Source: an uncultured Chitinophagaceae bacterium (GTDB lineage: Bacteria; Bacteroidota; Bacteroidia; Chitinophagales; Chitinophagaceae). From it: 5,330 nt of DNA. Shown one piece after another: positions 1 through 5,330 of this stretch (position 1 is the first letter of the stretch; each line of letters starts with the position of its first letter). A program made the position numbers and the translations under genes. Location of the stretch: NCBI GenBank assembly GCA_937996595.1, contig CALKVC010000198.1, positions 1 through 5,330 on the forward strand, in the 5' to 3' direction. Below the pieces are notes generated by a model. It saw only the letters and a list, made by a program, of their open reading frames with translations, did not search any database and was not told the origin of the DNA.

Positions 1-114
1 AACTTCTTCATACCGTAGATTTACCATACAAATTACAAATGATTGCTAAGATTGTTTGGATGTAAGCACAACATTTAACAAACATTACTTAATTTAACCT
101 GTTGTTACCGGTAC
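1..114. other. Non-coding leader upstream of the polyketide operon
   Basis: This AT-rich stretch has no convincing open frame and presumably carries the operon promoter and 5' UTR. The nearest approaches to the Bacteroidota promoter (TTTG, about 19-21 nt, TAnnTTTG) are poor. One is a TTTG at 55-58 followed 17 nt later by TAACAAAC (76-83). Another is TAAGATTG at 47-54, one base off the -7 consensus, with only TTTA (20-23) upstream. No Shine-Dalgarno sequence precedes the ATG at 115, as is common in this phylum. No transcription start can be assigned with confidence. Confidence 0.3.
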
Positions 115-975
115 ATGCTCAAATCATCAACCATACAATTACTCCGTTTCCAGTTTTCTTTTTTCCTGATGCCGGTTTTCTGGTTATCACTGAGCCAGGT
201 GAATAACATTGATTCCACATCAACCATACTTGTCTTTTTTATATTACACTTACTCGTTTATCCAGCCAGCAACGGTTACAACAGTTATATGGACAGGGAT
301 ACCGGCAGTATCGGCGGCATAAAGAACCCGAAACAGCCAACCCGCCAACTTTACCTGGTAACGGTATTCATGGACCTGGCAGCGCTTGCCTGCAGCCTGT
401 ATATAAGCAGCTGGTTCTTTTTGGGGATACTCGCATTTATTACCGCTTCCAGGGCTTACAGTTACCGGGGCATCCGTTTAAAGAAATACCCGGTAACCGG
501 CTATCTAACAGTGATATTCTGCCAGGGCGGATTAATTTTTTTCCTTGTAATGCATGGTTGCAGTGTATCCAGAACACTGGATATACCGTTACTGGGTGTA
601 CTGGCTGCTTCCTTGCTCATTGGCGGATTTTACCCGTTAACACAGGTTTACCAGTTTATACAGGATAAGCAGGATGGCATCATTACGCTGAGTTATAAGC
701 TGGGTTACAGGGGTACCTTCCTGTTCACATCTGTCATATATGCAACTGCTATGATTGTACTGGCTATTTATCTCCACACTAATAACAACCTGAACGGCTT
801 TTTTATCATTCAGTTATTTTTTATTCCTGTGCTGGTTTTTTTTTCGTGGTGGTTTTATAAGGTTTATCATGATGTGAGGGAAGCCAGTTTTGTAAACAGT
901 ATGCGAATGAACCTGCTGGCATCATTCTTTACCAATGCAGCTTTTATCTATTTATTTTTAAACAGCAAATTGTGA
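115..975 (+). CDS. UbiA-like integral membrane prenyltransferase
   Basis: This 286-residue, very hydrophobic protein has about eight predicted membrane segments and the length usual for the UbiA superfamily. These enzymes transfer a prenyl chain from a diphosphate onto an aromatic or lipid acceptor in the inner membrane. The first Asp-rich region lies at residues 53-68 (NGYNSYMDRDTGSIGG, with N56, D60, D62). The second is at 183-188 (QDKQDG, D184 and D187), followed by TLSYKLG. The RAYSYRGIRLKKYP loop (113-126) and FYPLTQVYQ (172-180) are also typical of a Bacteroidota UbiA-like subfamily as I remember it. The first motif is not canonical NxxxDxxxD, because position 64 is Gly. The stop overlaps the next gene by 4 nt (GTGA). 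By context it acts on, or supplies a membrane partner for, the polyketide product of that gene. The superfamily is fairly sure; the substrate is unknown. Confidence 0.85.
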   Translation: MLKSSTIQLLRFQFSFFLMPVFWLSLSQVNNIDSTSTILVFFILHLLVYPASNGYNSYMDRDTGSIGGIKNPKQPTRQLYLVTVFMDLAALACSLYISSWFFLGILAFITASRAYSYRGIRLKKYPVTGYLTVIFCQGGLIFFLVMHGCSVSRTLDIPLLGVLAASLLIGGFYPLTQVYQFIQDKQDGIITLSYKLGYRGTFLFTSVIYATAMIVLAIYLHTNNNLNGFFIIQLFFIPVLVFFSWWFYKVYHDVREASFVNSMRMNLLASFFTNAAFIYLFLNSKL

Positions 976-2072
976 GCAAGATTATTTCCATTGCAACAAA
1001 AGTTCCAGGTTACCGGCATAAACAGGATGACCTTTTTGCATTTGCAGAAAAAGTGTATTGCCGTGATGAATCAGAAAGCCGCAAACTAAGATTCCTGTAC
1101 AGGCAAAGCGGAATCAGCACCCGGTATTCAGTTTTGCCTGATTACAATGCATCTGCAGGCGACAGAAAATTATTCCCGGTGAGTGCAGACCTGGAACCTT
1201 TTCCCGGGCTTGAAAAACGGATGGAGATATACCAGGAACATGCAGCCTCTTTATCGGCAGATGCAATCAAGGATTGTATCCGCAACAAGATTAACAAAGA
1301 TGAAATTACACACCTGATAACGGTAAGCTGTACCGGGTTAAGCGCTCCGGGAACAGACCTGCAGATTATGGAAATGATGGACCTTAAACAGGATACCATT
1401 CGAACATCCATCAATTTCATGGGCTGTTATGCTGCCATTCATGCACTAAAACTGGCTGATGCTTTCTGTAAATCCGATCCAACTGCGAATGTGGTGGTTG
1501 TTTGCACTGAATTATGCACGCTTCATTTCCAAAAATTGATTTCAACCGATAACATGACTTCTTCGCTGTTATTTGCTGATGGCTCTGCGGCTTTGCTCAT
1601 ACAACCGAAAAGCAGCCAATTCAGCGGCATTTCTATAAATGGCTTTTATTCAGAAGTATCGATAAAGGGTAAAAAGGAAATGGCCTGGGAGCTTTCTTCA
1701 ACGGGTTTCCTGATGACGCTTACCGGATATGTACCGGAACTTATAAAAGAAAATTTCAAGGCGCTCGTTGACAAGGCGCTTTCTGCCACCGGAATGAAGC
1801 AGGAAGAAATCAGCCATTGGTGCATTCATCCGGGAGGGAAAAAGATACTGGACTGCATTGCAGAAAGCCTGCAGGTGAATGCCGGAGCCCTGGGGTTTTC
1901 ATATGATGTGCTGAATGACTACGGCAACATGAGCTCTCCAACCATATTATTCGTTCTTAAAAGGATACTGGATGAACTGGAACAGGAAAAGCGAGTAAGG
2001 CCCGCCGTTATATTTGGAGCCGCGTTCGGCCCGGGAATCACCATGGAAACCTTTACAGCCAGTTATGAATAG
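972..2072 (+). CDS. Type III polyketide synthase (chalcone synthase/alkylpyrone synthase family)
   Basis: This is a 366-residue homodimeric-type ketosynthase. The family condenses an acyl-CoA starter with malonyl-CoA on one active-site Cys, without an acyl carrier protein, and cyclises the chain to a resorcinol, phloroglucinol or pyrone. The triad is intact: C152 in NFMGCYAA (148-155), H286 in HPGG (286-289) and N319 in DYGNMSSP (316-323). The family signatures TVSCTGLSAPGTDLQ (117-131) and GAAFGPGIT (349-357) are present. Length is normal and no frameshift is seen. It starts with GTG at 972, which overlaps the upstream stop by 4 nt and gives a natural N-terminus (MSKIISIATKVPGY). Starter specificity and ring type cannot be read from the motifs. 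The methyltransferase and flavoprotein downstream suggest a phenolic lipid, as in the Streptomyces srs operon, but this is inference by analogy. Confidence 0.95.
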   Translation: MSKIISIATKVPGYRHKQDDLFAFAEKVYCRDESESRKLRFLYRQSGISTRYSVLPDYNASAGDRKLFPVSADLEPFPGLEKRMEIYQEHAASLSADAIKDCIRNKINKDEITHLITVSCTGLSAPGTDLQIMEMMDLKQDTIRTSINFMGCYAAIHALKLADAFCKSDPTANVVVVCTELCTLHFQKLISTDNMTSSLLFADGSAALLIQPKSSQFSGISINGFYSEVSIKGKKEMAWELSSTGFLMTLTGYVPELIKENFKALVDKALSATGMKQEEISHWCIHPGGKKILDCIAESLQVNAGALGFSYDVLNDYGNMSSPTILFVLKRILDELEQEKRVRPAVIFGAAFGPGITMETFTASYE

Positions 2073-2778
2073 CCTGCGCAACCGGTCATATGAAAAGGAA
2101 CTGCTGGATGCAACGGATATCCCTTTTGATGATATCAGGCAGAACATGAAAGAACTGGATACGGTTAACAGGCTGCTTGGCGGTCATGCTATTAGCATAT
2201 CAGGATTAAAAAAGCTAACTGGTTCCTGGCCAAAGGAAAGACGGATTTCCATTTGCGAGATTGGTTGCGGTGGCGGCGACAACCTGCACGCCCTCTCTGA
2301 ATACTGTAAAAAAAATAACATCAATGCAACATTCACCGGAATCGATATTAAACCTGCCTGCATCAGTTATGCTAAAGAACAATATCCCGGTATGCAGGCT
2401 ACATGGATTACCAGCGATTATGCCAGTATCGAATTCAGCATCACCAGGCCAACGATAATTTTTTCATCGCTATTCTGTCATCATTTTAATGAGCAGGATT
2501 TGCAAATGATGCTTCAATGGATGCACAGGAACAGTTCGCTTGGTTTTTTTATCAACGACCTGCAGCGTCATCCGCTTGCTTTTTACTCGATAAAAATACT
2601 TACATCGCTTTTTTCAAAATCATACCTGGTAAAACATGACGCCCCGCTTTCTGTTGCCAGGGGTTTTACAAAAACAGAATGGCAACAATTATTTGAAAAA
2701 GCAAAACTTAAACAATTCTCAGTACATTGGAAATGGGCTTTCAGGCACCTGGTAATTTGTAAACATGAACAGGGATAA
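2065..2778 (+). CDS. Class I SAM-dependent methyltransferase
   Basis: This 237-residue soluble protein has a Rossmann-type SAM fold. Motif I is EIGCGGGDNL (66-75). The acidic residue of motif II is probably D94 in TGIDIK (91-96), and a post-motif region at 128-141 (RPTIIFSSLFCHHF) precedes the late strands. A longer frame opens at ATG 2014, but I chose ATG 2065: it overlaps the polyketide synthase stop by 8 nt, gives a sensible N-terminus (MNSLRNRSYEKELLD), and avoids 17 low-complexity residues that are out-of-frame polyketide synthase sequence. Its place between a type III polyketide synthase and a flavoprotein suggests O- or C-methylation of the polyketide ring, comparable in role to SrsB. 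The family is clear from the motifs; the substrate is inferred from context only. Confidence 0.88.
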   Translation: MNSLRNRSYEKELLDATDIPFDDIRQNMKELDTVNRLLGGHAISISGLKKLTGSWPKERRISICEIGCGGGDNLHALSEYCKKNNINATFTGIDIKPACISYAKEQYPGMQATWITSDYASIEFSITRPTIIFSSLFCHHFNEQDLQMMLQWMHRNSSLGFFINDLQRHPLAFYSIKILTSLFSKSYLVKHDAPLSVARGFTKTEWQQLFEKAKLKQFSVHWKWAFRHLVICKHEQG

Positions 2779-3904
2779 GATATATGATTGTGCTGTTATA
2801 GGAGGCGGGCTGGGCGGCCTTACCTTATCCATCCAGCTTGCAAAACAGGGATATGCTGTCGTATTGTTTGAAAAGGAACAATATCCTTTCCATAAAGTAT
2901 GCGGGGAATATATAAGCCTCGAGAGCTGGGATTTCCTGGAAAGGAACGGGCTACCGCTCAGCAATATGCATTTGCCCATAATAAAAAAACTGCTCGTTAC
3001 AGCACCCGATGGCAATGCGCTACATGTTGATCTGCCATTGGGCGGGTTTGGAATAAGCAGGTATGAAATTGACCACCGCCTGAAAAAAATTGCAGAACAG
3101 GCAGGCGTAACCGTTATAGAAAACTGCCGGGTGGATGATGCCATATTTGAAAACGACCGGTTCAGCGTATATACGTCAGCGGGAACGGTTACCTGCAAAA
3201 CATGTTGCGGCAGTTTTGGCAAACGCAGCAACCTGGATATTAAATGGAAAAGGCCGTTCATAACCAAAACAGGGAATAAATTACACAACCATGTGGCCGT
3301 GAAGTATCATATTAAAACAAGTTTCCCGGCAGACACGATAGCGTTGCATAATTTCAAAGACGGCTATTGCGGCATTTCCAGGATTGAAGATGAGCGCTAT
3401 TGCCTTTGTTATCTCACCAATGCGGCTAACCTGAGGCAAAGCAATAATTCAATTGCTGAAATGGAGAACAGTATACTGGGCAGGAACCCTGAACTGAAAA
3501 ATATCCTTGAAAAATGTACAAAGTTGTATAAGCAACCATTATCCATTTCACAGGTTTCATTTAATCAAAAATCGCAGGTTGAAAACCATGTCCTGCTGAT
3601 TGGTGATGCAGCCGGTATGATTACGCCACTATGTGGCAATGGCATGAGCATGGCCATGCATGGGAGTAAAATCGCTGCCGGACTTTTAGATGCTTACCTT
3701 CAGGGAAAGATAAGCAGGCAACAACTGGAACGGCAGTACAGGAGTGCATGGAAAAAGGAATTTGGTTCCAGGATCAGGACCGGAAGGATCATCCAGCGAT
3801 TCTTTGGGAAAACATGGGTAACAAACCTGTTCATCCGTTTTATGAAAAGGAATCCCACTTTTACACGCTGGCTCATTCGTAAAACACATGGAACGCCCTT
3901 TTAA
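2765..3904 (+). CDS. FAD-dependent oxidoreductase, geranylgeranyl reductase/aromatic hydroxylase superfamily
   Basis: This 379-residue flavoprotein has an N-terminal FAD-binding Rossmann motif, VIGGGLGGLTLSIQLAKQGY (11-30), ending at acidic E36 (VVLFEKE). A CGEYIS segment (46-51) and the middle motif GSFGKRSNLD (149-158) follow. The second FAD contact is GDAAGMITPLCGNGMSMAMHGS (280-301). The C-terminus is basic (about 335-379) and may lie against the membrane. Relatives include digeranylgeranylglycerolipid reductases and flavin aromatic hydroxylases, so it could hydroxylate the polyketide ring toward a hydroquinone (SrsC-like role) or reduce a prenyl chain. The sequence does not decide between these. 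The ATG at 2765 overlaps the methyltransferase stop by 14 nt, and this is the last gene of the operon. No intrinsic terminator is obvious after it. Confidence 0.9.
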   Translation: MNRDKIYDCAVIGGGLGGLTLSIQLAKQGYAVVLFEKEQYPFHKVCGEYISLESWDFLERNGLPLSNMHLPIIKKLLVTAPDGNALHVDLPLGGFGISRYEIDHRLKKIAEQAGVTVIENCRVDDAIFENDRFSVYTSAGTVTCKTCCGSFGKRSNLDIKWKRPFITKTGNKLHNHVAVKYHIKTSFPADTIALHNFKDGYCGISRIEDERYCLCYLTNAANLRQSNNSIAEMENSILGRNPELKNILEKCTKLYKQPLSISQVSFNQKSQVENHVLLIGDAAGMITPLCGNGMSMAMHGSKIAAGLLDAYLQGKISRQQLERQYRSAWKKEFGSRIRTGRIIQRFFGKTWVTNLFIRFMKRNPTFTRWLIRKTHGTPF

Positions 3905-3909
3905 TTTAT

Positions 3910-3954
3910 AGAATGCAGATACGCGGATGATAAGAATGCTGATACGCGGATGAC
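3910..3954. repeat. Two-copy tandem repeat, 23-bp period
   Basis: The 22-base stretch at 3910-3931 recurs at 3933-3954 with one internal mismatch (A versus T) and a different last base. Each copy contains GATACGCGGATGA, the same sequence as the left end of the larger repeat element that starts at 3942. It starts just 5 nt after the flavoprotein stop codon and looks like a partial duplication of the element's end. Two copies with no unique spacer do not make a CRISPR array. Confidence 0.8.
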
Positions 3955-4123
3955 ACTGATTAAACGGATAAAACGGATTTTTTCAAGGTAATGCATTTAC
4001 AATACCTGGTTTCATTTAAAATAGACAAACAGCTAAAGAAAATATATAAGTTTAAGAGTTTCATTGTTTAAGGTTCTTCACAAAAATATTCGCGATAACC
4101 CGCCTAACCAGCGTCATCCGCGT
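3942..4123. repeat. MITE-like/REP-like intergenic element, copy 1
   Basis: The left end ACGCGGATGACACTG (3944-3958) is the reverse complement of the right end CAGCGTCATCCGCGT (4109-4123) at 14 of 15 positions, so the ~182-bp block has imperfect terminal inverted repeats. Inside the left end are two AAACGGAT units (3962-3978). The interior is AT-rich and has no open frame of note, so the element is non-coding and would need a transposase supplied elsewhere. Its right-hand 58 bases (4066-4123) are nearly identical to those of copy 2 (56 of 58). Whether it was mobilised or arose by duplication cannot be told here. Confidence 0.7.
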
Positions 4124-4157
4124 TCCTGTCTTACGCGTTAATTGCACAATACGAAAG

Positions 4158-4337
4158 ATACACGGATAAAACTGATGATGCGGATGAGACGGATATTTTA
4201 CAGGCAACCCATTTACTTGCAATCATATAAAACAAATGTTCAGATAGTACAAATGTAACAGGTAATGGAATTTTATAGTTTAAGGTTCTTCACAAAAATA
4301 TCCGCGATACCCCGCCTAACCAGCGTCATCCGCGTAT
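4158..4337. repeat. MITE-like/REP-like intergenic element, copy 2
   Basis: This is a second, diverged copy in the same orientation as copy 1, about 214 bp downstream. The left 60 bases (4157-4216) align without gaps to 3941-4000 at roughly three quarters identity. The right 58 bases (4278-4335) match copy 1 at 56 of 58. Its own ends pair more poorly (11 of 15) because the left end has decayed to ACACGGATAAAACTG. The right end abuts the glycosyltransferase and lies inside that gene's upstream open frame. The 34 bases between the copies (4124-4157) hold nothing I recognise. Confidence 0.7.
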
Positions 4338-5330
4338 CAATCCCCCGCTTGAGCCACACAAAAAAAAATATCATCATCATCGGCCCTGCATACCCGCTTC
4401 GCGGCGGCGGCATGGCAACTTTTAACGAACGCCTCGCGAAAGCATTCCAGGATAACGGCCACAAGGTAACCATATATACTTTTTCGTTGCAATACCCGGG
4501 TTTCCTGTTCCCGGGAACCACACAACTATCAAAGGAAGCGCCACCTGAAGGCCTGGATATCAGGGTGGCCATCAATTCCATTAACCCGTTCAATTGGTTT
4601 AAAGTTGGTAACCGGATCAGGAAGGAAAAACCAGATATCATTGTAGTCCGTTACTGGCTTCCATTTATGGGGCCATGCCTGGGTACCATTCTCCGGTTAG
4701 CAAGGAAAAACAGGCATAGTAAGGTGGTTTGTATTGCCGATAATGTGATTCCACACGAAAAAAGGCCTGCAGATATGGCGTTTACCCGTTACTTCATTAA
4801 ACCCGTTGACAGGTTCATTACAATGAGTGAAAAAGTGATGGCAGACCTGCGCCTTTTTTCCGCTTCCAAACCAGCCAGGCTGATTCCCCATCCATTGTAT
4901 GATAATTTCGGTGCTAAGATTAGCAAGTCTGTAGCCAGGGAACACCTGAACATTGGCAAGGATGAACATATAATCCTCTTCTTCGGGTTCATCCGCAAAT
5001 ACAAGGGGCTGCACTACTGCATCGAGGCCTTTGCGGAGCTGGCGAAGCAGCGCGATGATGTGAGTCTCATGATCGTGGGTGAGCGCTTCTGGGCCGGAGC
5101 CGTCTCGACGGCGATGGGGGAGCCTCACGCCGACGTGGTCCGCGACCTCCTCGAGGAGCTCGCGCGCGCCGGCAACATGTCGCGCGCGGCGGAGCGCCTC
5201 GGGGTGAGCCAACCCGCGCTCAGCCACTGGCTACGGCGGATCGAGGAGCGGCTCGGGCACACCCTGTTTCGCCGCTCCCGCCGCGGTACGGAGCTTACGG
5301 CCCATGGCGAGCGGCTGCGAACCCACGCGG
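4265..5330 (+). CDS. GT4-like glycosyltransferase, C-terminus replaced at ~5083; open to window end
   Basis: The frame opens at ATG 4265 and has no stop before the window end. Real glycosyltransferase sequence starts at about 4349 (TTG, giving MSHTKKNIIIIGPAYPLRGGG) and runs to about 5083 (LMIVGE). It carries the donor/acceptor-domain loop GPAYPLRGGG (12-21 from the TTG), the IPHPLYDNFG linker (about 185-194) and the start of the GT4 C-terminal domain, FFGFIRKYKGLHYCIEAFAEL. The catalytic E-x7-E region expected further on is missing, because the reading frame passes into high-GC sequence. ATG 4265 is the only ATG before the conserved core, but its first ~28 residues are mostly repeat-element sequence; TTG 4349 is the alternative. 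The enzyme would use a nucleotide-sugar to extend a cell-surface glycan or glycolipid. The family is clear, the acceptor is unknown, and the 3' part is doubtful. Confidence 0.75.
   Translation, partial: MEFYSLRFFTKISAIPRLTSVIRVSIPRLSHTKKNIIIIGPAYPLRGGGMATFNERLAKAFQDNGHKVTIYTFSLQYPGFLFPGTTQLSKEAPPEGLDIRVAINSINPFNWFKVGNRIRKEKPDIIVVRYWLPFMGPCLGTILRLARKNRHSKVVCIADNVIPHEKRPADMAFTRYFIKPVDRFITMSEKVMADLRLFSASKPARLIPHPLYDNFGAKISKSVAREHLNIGKDEHIILFFGFIRKYKGLHYCIEAFAELAKQRDDVSLMIVGERFWAGAVSTAMGEPHADVVRDLLEELARAGNMSRAAERLGVSQPALSHWLRRIEERLGHTLFRRSRRGTELTAHGERLRTHA
5114..5330 (+). CDS. LysR-family transcriptional regulator, N-terminal HTH fragment (high-GC origin)
   Basis: The 72 residues from ATG 5114 form a LysR-type winged helix-turn-helix. 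DVVRDLLEELARAGNMSRAA is followed by the recognition-helix region RLGVSQPALSHWLRRIEERL (28-47), then HTLFRRSRRGTELTAHGERL. In full-length LysR proteins (about 300 residues) this domain binds DNA and is followed by an effector-binding domain, which lies beyond the window. A GGAG at 5095-5098 is 15 nt from the ATG, which is long for a ribosome binding site. Codon use and GC (72-80%) differ sharply from everything upstream, and the frame is continuous with the glycosyltransferase. I infer a different genome joined at about 5005-5113 rather than a native gene here. Confidence 0.65.
   Translation, partial: MGEPHADVVRDLLEELARAGNMSRAAERLGVSQPALSHWLRRIEERLGHTLFRRSRRGTELTAHGERLRTHA

Noticed and set aside
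2014..2064. Longer methyltransferase N-terminus from ATG 2014
   Set aside because: The extra 17 residues are the polyketide synthase 3' end read in another frame, including its conserved GAAFGPGIT region. ATG 2065 gives the usual short overlap.
2719..3288. Reverse-strand open frame of 189 codons
   Set aside because: It lies wholly opposite the methyltransferase end and the FAD-binding domain of the flavoprotein, whose motifs are clear on the + strand. The Ser/Pro-rich composition is typical of an antisense shadow.
3905..3990. Rho-independent terminator after the operon
   Set aside because: A six-T run at 3978-3983 follows direct AAACGGAT repeats rather than a GC-rich hairpin. I could not find a stem close enough to the T-run.
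3910..4337. CRISPR array
   Set aside because: The repeats are either a two-copy 23-bp tandem with no spacers or ~180-bp elements with inverted ends. There are no regular repeat-spacer units and no cas genes.
4273..4641. Reverse-strand open frame of 122 codons ending in the repeat element
   Set aside because: It is antisense to glycosyltransferase sequence with clear motifs, and its C-terminus is encoded by the repeat.
4697..5227. Reverse-strand open frame of 176 codons spanning the GC transition
   Set aside because: It is antisense to both the glycosyltransferase and the LysR HTH, shows no family motif, and crosses the suspected join.
4265..5330. A genuine fusion protein of a glycosyltransferase with a LysR DNA-binding domain
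   Set aside because: The fusion lacks the second half of the GT4 catalytic domain, and the GC jump of about 30 points at the boundary fits joined sequences from two genomes. The open frame is expected by chance because high-GC DNA has few stop codons.

Overview
The window looks like a Bacteroidota (probably Chitinophagales/Chitinophagaceae-like) sequence of moderate GC for about the first 5 kb. The evidence is the protein families, the near absence of Shine-Dalgarno sequences, and an intergenic repeat type built on CGGATGA motifs. The last ~250 bases are different: GC rises from about 43% (4921-4980) to 72-80% (5101-5280, hand counted), and the encoded peptide becomes a LysR-type helix-turn-helix. 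The simplest reading is a chimeric contig end.

Region 1 (115-3904) is a tight four-gene + strand operon: an UbiA-like membrane prenyltransferase, a type III polyketide synthase, a class I SAM methyltransferase, and an FAD-dependent oxidoreductase of the geranylgeranyl-reductase/aromatic-hydroxylase superfamily. All three junctions overlap (4, 8 and 14 nt), so the genes are almost certainly co-transcribed and translationally coupled. The type III PKS keeps its Cys-His-Asn triad (C152, H286, N319). The gene set resembles the phenolic-lipid pathways of other bacteria (PKS + methyltransferase + flavoprotein, as in Streptomyces srsABC), with an UbiA-like enzyme added. The inferred product is a membrane-associated, methylated and oxidised polyketide phenol, quinone or pyrone, possibly prenylated. 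I know of no characterised product for this arrangement, and the exact chemistry cannot be read from the sequence.

Region 2 (3905-4348) is an intergenic stretch holding two diverged copies of a ~180-bp element with imperfect inverted ends (3942-4123 and 4158-4337). A 23-bp tandem duplication lies at its left edge. The right ends of the two copies match at 56 of 58 positions. The elements are MITE-like or REP-like and non-coding.

Region 3 (4265/4349 to ~5083) is the N-terminal two thirds of a GT4-like glycosyltransferase. Its 5' end runs through the second repeat element, so the only upstream ATG (4265) would add a 28-residue extension, most of it repeat-encoded. Without it the gene needs a TTG start (4349).

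Region 4 (~5084-5330) is high-GC DNA with the N-terminal DNA-binding domain of a LysR-family regulator. It happens to be in frame with the glycosyltransferase and is cut by the window end.
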